Notes: a model not told the origin generated them from the letters alone. Shown: positions 1 through 9,246, numbered from the stretch's first letter. The stretch is DNA of 22,500 nt from Owenia fusiformis (GCA_903813345.2 CAIIXF020000098.1:1-22500); one strand, 5' to 3'. Numbers and translations: made by a program.

Positions 1-660
1 GCGATCGAGTTCATAAGTCGCTCAATATAGCCCCTAGAGCCGCGAATGATGTCTCTAAAAGAAGCTGATACAAGTCGCTACACGACCCAACTCCCTGTTC
101 TACAAACCGACCAGGTCCAGACATTCCACAGGCGTTTTTCGCGCGTACGTGTTCAAGTCACCGCGAGCATAATCGCTGAGTTTGCCATCGGCGGCTTCGA
201 CCCTGTTACGCAATATAACCCAGTGAATATCGATGCTCTCGGCATGAAAAACATGAAAATGAAGTTAAGAGACAATGCTAGTCGACCAGGTAGAGCCTCG
301 AATGATACAGTGGCCTAGATGGGTTTCTCTAGCTCGGGCCGTCGAACTATACCGTCATATGCATGATTTTTCGGTCGTAATGGCAGAATTGGCTTATTTC
401 ATGGTTTTAGAATGAGTCGTTCGATCGAGTTCATAAGTCGCTCAATATAGCCCGTAGAGCCGCGAATGATGTCTAAAGAAAGCTGATACAACCTGCTACA
501 CGAGCCAACTCCCTGTTCCACGAACCGACCAGGTTCGGGTATTCCATAGACATTCCACTTGCGTACTTCGTCGGGCTGCTACAGACAGAATTCTACGATT
601 TTCGGCTGCTTCGAGCCTGCTATGCAATTTAATAATTCGCCAACCATGGACGCTAGAACC
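1..660. repeat. 420-bp satellite unit, one full and one partial copy
   Basis: The sequence from position 2 reappears from 422 at an offset of exactly 420 bp (shared start CGATCGAGTTCATAAGTCGC). Identity is high for about the first 130 bp and then decays. The copies remain recognisable through a shared GGCTGCTTCGA/GGCGGCTTCGA block near 200 and 610. The array probably continues left of the window. A 90-codon frame (46-318) lies inside copy 1 but is not conserved in copy 2, so I do not call it a gene. GC and CpG content is visibly higher than in the next 13 kb. The repeat family is not recognised. Confidence 0.75.
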
Positions 661-827
661 ATCAGCAATAATAATAATATATTCAGGCTTATATATCTTG
701 CAACACGACCAAAATCTTAAAATGAAGAAAAATCATTCCAGAGGCCCGAAATTCATACTTACCCGCTATTTTGAGAAAGGGTCGATGGCAAACATTGACA
801 GGACCCGGGTTTTTAGCACCCGTGCTG

Positions 828-1135
828 TTAGCTCTCGAAACCCGTGCCAATAGCTCTCGAAACCCGTGCTAGAATAGTCTCGCAACCAGTGCTATTTACT
901 GAACGAAACGATCGGAAAACCCCGGGGCACGGCGTCCTATCAGAGTATTTATGGATATAGGACACCCATATGACCATGTTATCAGTTTGGATCTACCATT
1001 AACAGGCCCGTAGCCAGGACCCTCTACCATTGCAAAAATTCTTTCAAAACCATGCAGTTTCTCACCATTCTGAACACGTTTTCAAGTTGTTCAAGTGGAC
1101 ACGTACTAAAATAGTCTCGAAACCAGTGCTATTTT
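828..1135. repeat. 23-bp tandem repeats with a detached copy
   Basis: Three degenerate 23-bp units run from 828 to 896 with the core AGCTCTCGAAACCCGTGC, drifting to AGTCTCGCAACCAGTGC. A further copy of the last type (ATAGTCTCGAAACCAGTGCT) lies at 1108-1130. The reverse complement of AACCAGTGCTATTTT appears again near 12725-12740. The units therefore belong to a dispersed family present, in opposite orientation, on both flanks of the window's gene relic. No function is visible. Confidence 0.55.
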
Positions 1136-1840
1136 AACTTTTGACGGTAGAGGCGCCATAATCTGAACGAAATGCAAAATACTCTAAACCCGGGATGTAG
1201 CATCCCTTGGTATTCATGAATCGGATTAATTGCCCGACCTTTTACCTTTCTGCCAGTTTGAATTCATGTCGATAAAGGCTCTCAAATTAGAATTAAACAT
1301 TATTCTCAAAATTCAGAAGTGAATTGGCTATAGCAATTAGAAGTTAGGGTCCTTATGTGTTCAAGTTTACGTGTTCGAAGGTATTTGGGATTAGATGAGG
1401 TTTTAATTAATGTTATAGTTTCTGATAATAGCTGGCCTTGAACTACATTGAGGTATTTGGAGTTGATGCTGTATTCAAGTCTGGACCAAACAAACTAATC
1501 AAGAAAGTTTGTTGTACAATTTATTTATATCTATTGCAAAGAACTATTTACATATGCCATTTCAAAGTCAACCCATGTGACTATTCATTTTATCAAGCGA
1601 TTTATAAAGTATTATAATTATGCATATACCTGTTGACTCACTTCAATCTTGAACATTAACAAACTTTATCTCCATTTTTGGGTGTGGTTAATTCCAGTTC
1701 ACCCTACTGTGGACTAGTGACAACATATATTTTGCAAAAGCCAAAAATGTATGCATTTAGTATTGAAACATCAAGTCCATTGTACATCGATCACAAATAA
1801 AGACCTATCGCATTTACATATACTCCAATAAATTCAAATA
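1136..1840. other. AT-rich stretch without recognisable features
   Basis: I see no coding exon, RNA gene or clear repeat here. The stretch is ordinary AT-rich intergenic DNA with scattered homopolymer runs and no long open frame on either strand. Confidence 0.5.
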
Positions 1841-2346
1841 CAGTAAAACCTGTAAATAGTGAACACCTATTGAGCCACAAAAAGTGTCCACTATAGGTAT
1901 TTTCTAACTATCGAGGGCATGATATACAGGATTCGATGTGAAATGTATCTGAAGTGGTGCTAACTAAGAGAGGTGTTCACTAAAACAATATACCATATTA
2001 TCTAATGAGCGCACAATTCCAATGAGGCAAATGTGACTATTTTATTGAATTTTGTCTCAATATTAACACATTGATTTTGATTTCAATTTGGAAACCACAC
2101 TGTGGATTTATTAAGAGAATATGGTAATAACACCACATAAACTAAAATGCCTACATAATGAATATTGCAATTACTGGTTAAATTTGACAAGAAAAAACAA
2201 TTTCCATAACCCCATGAAAATAAAAGCCCTCAAAAAGTCAAAAATACAATAAACACCATGCTTAATGCTACTTCAATTTTTGAATTTTTAGAAGAAATCC
2301 AATGTTTACCAACAACAGACGCCTTCTTGATATCAGAGGTTCACTG
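1841..2346. mobile_element. Possible pogo/Tigger-like non-autonomous element
   Basis: The left end reads CAGTAAAACCTGTAAATAGT after a TA dinucleotide. The right end, read on the minus strand, begins CAGTGAACCTCTGATATC. CAGTRAAACCT-type ends inserted at TA are typical of pogo/Tigger elements of the Tc1/mariner superfamily. Near the left end, TAGTGAACACCT (1857-1868) is inverted as AGGTGTTCACTA (1970-1981), giving the repeated 'gaacacct...agtgtccacta' layout seen in such MITEs. The body has no transposase. The right terminus is degenerate and its flanking duplication is imperfect, so the right boundary is uncertain. Confidence 0.4.
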
Positions 2347-2349
2347 TGT

Positions 2350-3035
2350 AAGAACCATTAATTGAATATCTTAAAGATCTTCCAAATCTAATGAGTTAAC
2401 CAATCTCCAATTTTTTTATATGATAAATCCTGTATTGAAATAACAGTATTCATGTTAATTCCCCAAGCAGAAATCTTATACTCTATACCATTTTTATTGG
2501 GGCACCAAAATTCATCCATTTAAGATTTCCCTTATCAAACGACTACATGTACTTTACAAAGTTATTGCAAATGAATATCTTTACATAAAGTTAACAAGGC
2601 ATTTCTACGAAAGATTGTTTGCACACATTCGGTGCAACCTTTTAACAAACATCTAAATAACAGTCTGAGACTATAAAAATGCATTAGCTATCAAGAGTGA
2701 TATTTTTCACCAAATATATGTTTTCATAGGTACTATAAATTCAAAGACTTCTGATCAATTTACTTAATTAATTCTACTGATCACTATTTCATCAATATTT
2801 CAATAGCTTGCACACAACCAAAGTAGACAAAAGACAAAAGTATTTTCCTGTCTACTACCAGGCCATTGTCCCAATGAACATGAAGATGATTTTGAAAAGG
2901 TGTTCTTCTTGTAACACATAGCAAACATGTAGAGAGCTTCTTCATCTGGAAACACAAAGCTTCAAAATCATTCCTGTCATACAGTTTTGTTATTATACTC
3001 AACATCAAGCGGTAGTTCTGTTATCATGAACTGAC
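2350..3035. other. AT-rich stretch; one weak exon-like segment on the minus strand
   Basis: This is mostly featureless AT-rich DNA. On the minus strand a good acceptor (TTGTGTTTCCAG) sits near 2947. It is followed by a frame containing EEALYMFAMCYKKNTF, which loosely resembles a TPR helix. The frame soon becomes low quality, no convincing donor follows, and nothing nearby supports a gene. I record it only as a possible exon remnant. Confidence 0.2.
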
Positions 3036-3039
3036 AACC

Positions 3040-4135
3040 CCTGAGAACCTCTTGCTGATGTTCTGACTCATGTTGTTGTAGAACCTGATGATGTTCTGAC
3101 TCTTGTTGTTGTAGAATCTGGGGATGCTCTGACTCATGCTGTAGAGCCTGGGGATGCTCTGACTCATGTTGTAGAGCCTGGGGATGTTCTGACTCATTTT
3201 GTTGTAGAACCTAGTGGTGGATATTCTGACTAATGTTGTTGTAGAACCTAGTGATGTTCTGACTCCTGTTGTTGTAGAATCTGGGGATGCTCTGACTCAT
3301 GTTGTAGAGCCTGGGGATGTTCTGACTCATGTTGTAACCTGGGTATGTTCTGACTCATTTTGTTGTAGAACCTAGTGGTGGATATTCTGACTCATGTTGT
3401 TGTAGAACCTAGTGATGTTCTGACTCATGTTGTTGTAGAATCTGGGGATGCTCTGACTCGTGTTGTAGAGCCTGGGGATGTTCTGACTCATGTTGTAACC
3501 TGGGTATGTTCTGACTCATTTTGTTGTAGAACCTAGTGGTGGATATTCTGACTCATGTTGTTGTAGAACCTAGTGGTGGATATTCTGACTAATGTTGTTG
3601 TAGAACCTAGTGATGTTCTGACTCCTGTTGTTGTAGAATCTGGGGATATTCTGACACATGTTGTTGTAGAACCTGATTATGTTCTGACTCATGTTGTTGT
3701 AGAACCTGGGGATGTTCCGACTCATGTTGTAGAACCTGGTGATCCTCTAGCTCATGTTGTAGAACCTGGGGATGTTCTGACCCATGTTGTTGTAGAACCT
3801 AGTGATGGATATTCTGACTCATGTTGTTGTAGAACCTGATGATGTTCTCACTCATGTTGTTGTAGAACCTAGTGAAGTTCTGACTCCTGTTGTTGTAGAA
3901 TCTGGGGATATTCTGACACATGTTGTTGTAGAACCTGAGTATGTTCTGACTCATGTTGTACAACCTGAGTATGTTCTGACACATGTTGTTGTAGAACCTA
4001 GTGAAGTTCTGACTCCTGTTGTTGTAGAATCTGGGGATATTCTGACACATGTTGTTGTAGAACCTGAGTATGTTCTGACTCATGTTGTTGCAGAAGCTGG
4101 GGATGTTCTGATTCATGTTGTAGAACCTGCAATTC
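3040..4135. repeat. Minisatellite of 30/33-bp units with higher-order structure
   Basis: About 35 tandem units have the consensus TTCTGACTCATGTTGTTGTA followed by GAACCTGGGGATG, 33 bp long, or 30 bp where one TGT is lost. Two higher-order periods are visible. The block with ACTCATTTTG recurs at 3193, 3354 and 3515 (161 bp). The block with AGTGAAGTTC recurs at 3871 and 4000 (129 bp). Because units are mostly multiples of three, long frames stay open on both strands: plus VVVEPGDVLTH-type repeats, minus NNMSQNILRFY-type repeats. Variant units (GTTGTAACCTGGGTATG; GGTGGATATTC) shift the frame, so no single frame spans the array. I treat it as non-coding. Confidence 0.85.
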
Positions 4136-4191
4136 ACAATTTACAACTATAAATTGGCAACTCCACAGAGTAGGAAATCCCAACGAACACT

Positions 4192-5007
4192 AGGGTGTCC
4201 AAAAAAAACAGGACCGTAAGAAAGTTGAATAACTCTGTCAATTTTGCATATTTTGCCTTGAAATTCTAGAATTATTTAGTTCATTCAATGTGAATTTTGC
4301 TTCGAAGGTTTGATGATAATCTGTTTATTGTGTCAAAAACTACATTACTTTACAAAAAATGCTCAAAATGGGCATTTCTCCTCTCTATGCACAAATGAAT
4401 CCTGCAAACAAAGTTATTAATGACCCTGACCTATACACATTAATGTGGATGGTAAATATTGGGGTAGTTATTGCCTGTCAGTATACACATTGGCTTTGAG
4501 AAATCCTCAAATATAAAAATTTGGGGATTTAGATCTGGCGAATGAGCTGCCCATATGGTTTGCTTTCTGCAACTGTTGAGCTGACCACCAGAGCATTGCC
4601 TAAACCATTTCAGCTTATCATTTGCAGTGTTGGGGTGGTATTGGCTTGTTGAAACCACTGCTTATCTCTTTTGATGTCCCTTCTGGTGCTTAAGTGACCT
4701 CCCAAACTTATTTAACAACTTACTGGTCCTTGCTCATGGTGATAGCACGTCCCCAGTCACCTTCGAACCAAAAAGGACTGATGAACTTTGTTCGCCGGAT
4801 TGAATTGTGCATATAGAGAGGAGAAGTGCCCATTTGGGGCATGTTTTGTAAGAAGCTGTAGTTTTTGACTCAATTCGTAGATTATTATCAAACTTTCACA
4901 ACTAAATTCACATTGAATTAACTAAATAATTCGCAAATTTCAAGGCAAAATATGCAAAATTGACTGAGTTATTCAACTTTCTTACGGTCCTTTTTTTGGA
5001 CACCCTG
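4192..5007 (-). mobile_element. Decayed Tc1/mariner-type transposon with long TIRs
   Basis: The ends are perfect mirror partners: AGGGTGTCC plus a poly-A run on the left, and the reverse complement CAGGGTGTCC next to TA on the right. The inverted similarity continues for about 225 bp (4192-4420 against 4783-5007), including GACCGTAAGAAAGTTGAATA and CTTCTCCTCTCTAT-type blocks. Between the arms the minus strand holds broken C-terminal transposase pieces. Total length is ~816 bp, shorter than a full mariner-type element, so a large internal part including the N-terminal DNA-binding region is missing. It is non-autonomous and old. The left TA duplication is degraded. Confidence 0.85.
4443..4776 (-). 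pseudogene. Tc1/mariner-family transposase remnant (C-terminal part)
   Basis: Three pieces in family order can be read on the minus strand in different frames. 4723-4776 gives PFWFEGDWGRAITMSKDQ, resembling the block after the first catalytic Asp, and ends in TAA. 4619-4657 gives WFQQANTTPTLQM, matching the FQQDxAxxH block, with the expected catalytic Asp replaced by Ala. 4443-4561 gives WAAHSPDLNPQIFIFEDFSK, matching the SPDLNPxDFFLWGYLK block. Frame changes and a stop separate the pieces, so no functional DDE/D transposase can be made. The assignment to the mariner-like branch rests on motif recognition only. Confidence 0.75.
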
Positions 5008-5009
5008 TA

Positions 5010-5487
5010 AATCATGAACTGTACAGTCACAATGTAATATTTACCATCGTACTCTTCCCTTCAATAAATAGACCACTGTAGTATCACGTAACCATACTTG
5101 AAAGATATGTCTAAGTTATGGCCTATTCCAGCCATTTTGAATTTTCTCAGAAAAAAATACCATTATTGTGATCCACTCTAAATATACTCTTAGTATAATA
5201 TAGCCATACTTCTAAGATGAAGAAAATTGAAAAGGTTTAATGGTAATAAATATGATCTTAAACAATGCTGAAGGACTTAGTTTTTAACATTTGTTGGCTC
5301 ACCCTGTGCCTCAATTGGTTTTATTTCAAGTCATTTAAAGAGTTAGTTTAAAAATTGCATAAATTGTTGGACTCTGAGACATAAAAAATCTTCAGTGTTG
5401 AATTGTTTTTCCTCAAAATCAGTGTTCAAAAGTTCACTTAATAAGCATCATATCCTAACCTTTTGGAATAAATGTACTCATTCTCAC
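5010..5487. other. AT-rich stretch without recognisable features
   Basis: It lies between the dead transposon and the last supported exon of the spectrin-repeat relic. I find no further exon with both splice sites and a spectrin-like frame, and no clear repeat apart from a CACCCTG motif near 5301. Confidence 0.4.
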
Positions 5488-5688
5488 CTGATCTGTGCGG
5501 TCACTATACAGTGACAATTCCAGGAGACAGCTCTCTAATGTGACCTTGGTATCTGCCGAGTCATTTTGTCAAAGTTTCATAATCGTAGTGAAGGCTTTGC
5601 CGGATGGTGTCTCGACCCAATACCAAGGAATTTGTCAGAGTTTTCGCTCCCTGTGTCTGCATGGTATGAAGCAGGCTCTGACCATCCT
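5488..5688 (-). pseudogene. Spectrin-repeat exon with frameshift
   Basis: The acceptor is CTGTACAAATAG and the donor is CAG|GTGAGAATG. The frame entered with one base from the previous exon reads DGQSLLHTMQTQGAKTL, then GRDTIRQSLHYDYETLTK, then TGA at 5561-5563. The frame offset by one continues as ADTKVTLESCLLELSLYSD and RTDQ up to the donor. The two halves fit the end of helix B plus a complete helix C of one spectrin repeat, so a single small indel near 5555-5565 explains the break. Exon length is 201 bp, whereas phase suggests an ancestral 200 or a similar value. Confidence 0.65.
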
Positions 5689-6113
5689 CTATTTGTACAG
5701 GAATATCCTTTTTGGAGAAATTATATTTTCATTTACATACAGTCACTGTGTTTGCTTTTAGTAATGCTTGAGCTTTAATAATCTGAGCAATTACACCTGA
5801 TAATTTTAAATGAGTTGCATTTTTCATTCACTGTTGGCATTGAACTTGTAATATTTTGAATGTAAAATATATTAGAGAAATACATTTGCACTGTATTACT
5901 ACAGGAGGGGTTTTTAATCGTAAATAAATGGACCTTCACTTGTTCTAGTTGAGTTTGCATTGTGCTTTCATCTTCTGAAGTATCCATACAAATGAAGGAG
6001 AAATGTAACTTTAGATAATTTCTACAATTTCTTTTGAGACCTCTGTTTATAAGAGTTGAGGGTTCAAGAATGTGAGAATACAATGTTTATGGAACACCCT
6101 GTGTATAATTTAC

Positions 6114-6258
6114 CTTGAGTAATTGAGCTTGTGTGGTGTGCATATCCCCCTCCAGGTTATTCAGTGGTTTCTCCATCTATTCATTCTGTGGCATGGTCCA
6201 ATATCTCCTGGTAGATAATCTGGTTTGACAATACATTGTCACATTCCCTTAATAAATC
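6114..6258 (-). pseudogene. Spectrin-repeat-like exon with frameshift and stops
   Basis: The acceptor CTCTCTTTTAG is excellent and the donor is AAG|GTAAAT. The frame reads DLLRECDNVLSNQIIYQEIL, then DHATE, then TGA at 6181-6183. After seven bases (TGAATAG) a second frame gives MEKPLNNLEGDMHTTQAQLL and K up to the donor. Length is 145 bp; losing one base would give 48 codons in phase 0 at both ends. That makes a single-base insertion plus substitution the simplest history. In phase 0 it can follow the 7580-7775 exon to give LQNVQ|DLLRECD, a good spectrin helix B. Confidence 0.6.
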
Positions 6259-6315
6259 CTAAAAGAGAGATGAGATCAAAGAAATGAGATCAAATGGATG
6301 TCCCTTTCTTAGAGG

Positions 6316-6480
6316 AACACCCTGATTTAGATTTACATTTGTACACGATAGATTGCGGGGTCAATTAGTCCCCATGACAACTGATTTCCAAGACAACTGG
6401 TTGCCAAGAACCAACTCATCCCAGTCAATCCCCAAGACAACTCATCCTTAAGACAATTGATGCTATACTCATCTAATCCC
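6316..6480. repeat. Degenerate CCAAGACAACT repeats
   Basis: Copies of CCAAGACAACT with variants (CCATGACAACT, CCAAGAACCAACT, TTAAGACAATT) recur irregularly between about 6371 and 6462, separated by GATTT, GGTTG, CATCC and similar spacers. On the minus strand this yields the repetitive LSWGL/SWFLATSCLGNQLSWG peptide, which is a by-product. The block sits in what would be an intron of the spectrin-repeat relic. Confidence 0.55.
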
Positions 6481-6506
6481 CAATGTTTGAAGTTTATTTT
6501 TGTACC

Positions 6507-6588
6507 AGTAATATTAAAATTACCCAATGTAACAGTGCATCATATAAAGTAATATTAAAAATACCCAATGTAACAGTGCATCATATAA
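6507..6588. repeat. 41-bp tandem duplication
   Basis: AGTAATATTAAAATTACCCA at 6507 returns at 6548 with a single change, and both copies continue into ATGTAACAGTGCATCATATA. The two copies are nearly identical and directly adjacent, so this is a recent slippage or duplication event. Confidence 0.85.
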
Positions 6589-6589
6589 A

Positions 6590-7135
6590 GTATCTCCAGA
6601 TCATACCTCCACTTTGTCGAGAACCATGTGGTATTTCTCACCAACAAGGTTTTTTTCTCAGGTAAAATGAGGGTCACCACTCTATGTCTACAACTCTGAG
6701 AATTTCTCCCTCCTTCTGTCTACCAAACTTTTCTCACTCATTAGTGTCAGCTTCAAAGTCTAAAAATATATGAGAAATCCTTCAGGGGTTCCATTCAAAA
6801 AATTACTTGTGTTCTGTGAAAACATGATTTGTAAAATTTTAGATTTGTATATTGATATAGCTAGAGTAGCTTCCAAAATTCAAATGGTAATATGACTCTA
6901 AAATGCTATTCTTAACTGTCAAATAAGTCTTGCCCCCCCCTCTACAGCCAAAACCAAAATATATGTTACAAAGTTTAATATATCATTGGAAAGATCGTCC
7001 AAACTTACATAATTATCATACATCTGATTCCTATCAATCAATGTCACAAATTGCAACATTGAATCAGTTGAAGTGACTATAAAACTAGAAACATGGCAAT
7101 TTGCTGTATTTTCAGGATTTTAATTATCAGGCACC
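6590..7135. other. Intron-like stretch without recognisable features
   Basis: AT-rich, with a C-run near 6934, no open frame of note and no repeat that I can pair within the window. Confidence 0.4.
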
Positions 7136-7148
7136 AGATAAGGCATTT

Positions 7149-7322
7149 TTCTCAAGTTGGTGCAAAATTCTCATTTTCACAATTCAGACCAAAACTGGTA
7201 AAATGTGCCCATTTTTCTCATTTTTAAGTGGGTGCAAATGAATTTTAAGGAGGATGTAATTAGGCCAGTTTTAAAATTCTCAGGTGGGTGCTGTGCCTTC
7301 TTGCTTAATGCTGAGCAGATGA
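7149..7322. repeat. Dispersed repeat, copy 1
   Basis: It shares with 9247-9420 the ordered blocks TCTCATTTTCACAATT, GTGGGTG, TTCAGGTGGGTGC-like segments, and an end of the type CTTGCTT-ATGCTG-GAT-ACTG. It has no coding capacity. The class is not recognised; it may be a MITE or another short non-autonomous element. Both copies lie in introns of the spectrin-repeat relic. Confidence 0.6.
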
Positions 7323-7411
7323 CTGTATGCATTGCATATGGCAGTGATTTGAACTAATTTGTGGATAATGTCAGTGAGATATGTATAAAATAAAAATTTA
7401 ATTGAAAATAC

Positions 7412-7493
7412 CCGAGACTTTGTGATTTAATGTAACTTTGGGTGATTTAGCTCTAAGATTATGATTTTCTTCTTCCTTGTAGGACAGTAAGTT
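7412..7493 (-). pseudogene. Possible spectrin-repeat exon (helix B)
   Basis: The acceptor is ATTCATTTCAG. In phase 0 it reads NLLSYKEEENHNLRAKSPK. It can follow the 7580-7775 exon to give LQNVQ|NLLSYKEEENHNLR, a very typical spectrin helix B. Two donors are possible. One is G|GTATTTTC at 7412, phase 1, which fits the one base needed by the 5488-5688 exon and yields E-DGQSLL. The other is AAA|GTTACA at 7437, phase 0, which is weaker. No disabling change is seen. It competes with the 6114-6258 exon for the same position in the protein. Confidence 0.45.
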
Positions 7494-7579
7494 CTGAAAT
7501 GAATACATAACAAAATATTTGGAAATTAAATATCAAAATTATTCATTGAAATAAAGATCCAGACTTTCATTGAACATAC

Positions 7580-7775
7580 CTGGACATTCTGTAATTTAGC
7601 ATGCACAGGTGATCTGTCCCCCTGTGTGAATGTATTGCTTCTAAGTTTGGCCTCGAGGTCATCTAGGCTCTGTTACAAAGCCTTGTATAGTCTTCCATAG
7701 CCCTCATGTTCAATCACAGCCTTTTCCTGTTTCATACACTGTTTCTTACAGCTACTAACTAGTAGTGCATGGAAC
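7580..7775 (-). pseudogene. Spectrin-repeat exon with in-frame stop
   Basis: The acceptor is TTGTCCTATCTGTAG and the donor is CAG|GTATGTTC. One base completes the Arg codon begun in the 8521-8645 exon, and 65 codons follow. They read FHALLVSSCKKQCMKQEKAV, IEHEGYGRLYKAL, TAA at 7673-7675, then QSLDDLEAKLRSNTFTQGDR and SPVHAKLQNVQ. This is helix C of one spectrin repeat running into helix A of the next. The stop sits where a Lys/Gln-type residue would be expected (one base change from AAA or CAA). Both sides of it keep perfect spectrin character, so decay is recent, or the stop is a sequencing or haplotype difference. Confidence 0.75.
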
Positions 7776-7999
7776 CTACAGATAGGACAATTAAGTGTTA
7801 CTCATTGTGTTTGAGGAATGACATGTTTTTATGATGACTAAGACCCAGTTGCATGTAGTTTTGTGAGGGTTTGAAGCTAGTTGTCTTTAAATGCACTCTA
7901 TATTCATCAAAAAAGTGAGAATATAAAACAAGAATTATGTAGTAATATTGTGTTAATATTGCAATTTTACACATTTTTATATCCAAAATATTAATAACA

Positions 8000-8498
8000 C
8001 ACTGGTGATCCACTCGATTACGATGGTTACCGAAAAGGTTCGTTTCGGTAACAAAATGTTGGAACGTCGAAGGTATGATATTTCTTTTTTCCTAATTTCA
8101 CGCGTTGTAGGCAGAATCCCCACGACATTTTTTCACACAAACGTGTAGTATCATATGTTTTAGAAAAGGTACATGTTTGTGAAAAAATAGCTCGGAAGAC
8201 AACAGAATCGTCGATTTAATTCCTCACTTTAGTTACAGAAATGATATTGGTTAAAAGTGCAGATCTTAACTGTTTTTCAAAATATTGTTTCTGTAACTTA
8301 AGTAAAGTGAGGAATTAAAATGACGATTCAGTTGTCTTCTGAACTACTTGTTCGCAAATATGTACATTTTCTTAAACATATGTGATAGATATATGTTGTC
8401 GGTTTGTGATAAAAATGTTGTGGTAATTCTGCCTATAATGTATGAAATAAGGAAAAAAGAAAAATCGTACCTTGGACATTCGGAGTGGGTTACCAGTG
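8000..8498. mobile_element. 499-bp foldback (MITE-like) element
   Basis: Two arms of about 230-250 bp are inverted copies: CACTGGT at 8000 pairs with ACCAGTG at 8492-8498. TTTCTTTTTTCC, GGCAGAATCC, GAAGACAAC and ATTCCTCACTTTA blocks all pair, leaving a loop of roughly 30 bp near 8250-8278. The left arm carries an extra small hairpin (GGTTACCGAAAA...TTTCGGTAAC, 8025-8050). It has no coding capacity. It lies in an intron of the spectrin-repeat relic, its right end 22 bp from the donor of the 8521-8645 exon. The superfamily is not determined, as no clear target duplication is visible. Confidence 0.8.
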
Positions 8499-8520
8499 AT
8501 AACAGATCTTTGTAAAATAC

Positions 8521-8645
8521 CTGGAAATTATCTGTGAGGCAAGGTTGGCTACTCTGGTGTTAGATGTGCTTACTGATAGGCTCCACCCATTCTCACTCAA
8601 AGAGTCAAGCTCTGATCCATACACTATCATCTCTCTTGATGCAGT
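8521..8645 (-). pseudogene. Spectrin-repeat exon, open
   Basis: The acceptor is TTTTATTTCCAG and the donor is CCAG|GTATTTTAC. Only one of three frames is open across the 125 bp. It reads TASREMIVYGSELDSLSENG, WSLSVSTSNTRVANLASQII, S, and the first two bases of Arg. The linker LxxLxxxGxxL and the helix C start VxxLxxxIxxRF are classical spectrin-repeat signatures. The phase joins both neighbours exactly (9966-10011 upstream, 7580-7775 downstream). No disabling change is seen here. Confidence 0.75.
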
Positions 8646-9160
8646 CTGGAAATAAAACATTATACATCTTGTTTGGACCACTAATGAAAAAGATAATTGA
8701 TCCTAATTGAACAATTGTGTTTAAAGCTTTGGTAAAGACTAGTTAAGTGTTTCAGGATGATGTCATAACATGTCATGTCAGGGATTATTTTGACAAAACT
8801 TATATTATCGCAAAAAGAATGTCATTGCTGGCTAATTAAAGTAATTCTAATATAAACTACAATCAAAATTGAACAGAGGGGGGGGGGGGTGAATGGATGG
8901 GGGAGTAATATGTCTAAACCTAAACCAGAAAACTGTGCTCATTGTGAAAATATCATTGCTCATTGTGAAAGTGAAGCTACTTTTGTTCTGATATTTCTTA
9001 CATCAAATGGCAGCTATCTTGTTTTTCCCCCTTCAAATTAAACTGGCGGGAAATTCAAAATTTGAAAAATAATTAAATATACTTATCACATACATTTAAC
9101 TGAGGGACCAAAAGGGCATATGTGAGTTGATAATTAAACTCAGTAACTCAGGAACACTTG
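8646..9160. other. Intron-like stretch with a 12-G run
   Basis: AT-rich intron-like DNA. A run of 12 G lies at 8878-8889 and a short direct repeat of CTCATTGTGAAA at 8938/8959. A complementary run of 10 C lies at 9165-9174. I find no exon. Confidence 0.45.
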
Positions 9161-9246
9161 ATAACCCCCCCCCCTGCTTGAAAAATAATGCTGGGAAGAT
9201 CACTGAATGCCTTAGAGTATATTTGCATAATTAATCTCAGTGGGTG

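Noticed and set aside
46-318. 90-codon plus-strand frame at the left edge
   Set aside because: It lies in the 420-bp satellite, is not preserved in the second copy and has no recognisable domain.
2784-3008. Exon resembling a TPR/APC3 helix (EEALYMFAMCYKK)
   Set aside because: One short resemblance with a good acceptor but no donor, no neighbouring exon and a low-complexity continuation; kept only as a remark in the region entry.
3573-4183. Repetitive proteins on both strands of the minisatellite
   Set aside because: Overlapping open frames on opposite strands come from 30/33-bp units; unit variants break each frame, and there is no start context, signal or flanking exon.
5775-6083. 102-codon minus-strand frame containing EDESTMQTQLEQ
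   Set aside because: A 35-bp exon (5940-5974) could be read with acceptor ACTTCAG and donor CAA|GTGAAG, but its phase fits neither neighbour and the rest of the frame is AT-rich filler. Its TMQTQ resemblance to the 5488-5688 exon is probably chance.
6085-6325. GGAACACCCTG motifs at 6091 and 6314 as ends of a MITE
   Set aside because: Both copies have the same orientation and no inverted partner was found, so no element can be bounded.
6333-6527. 64-codon minus-strand frame with LSWGL repeats
   Set aside because: Produced by the CCAAGACAACT repeats; no coding support.
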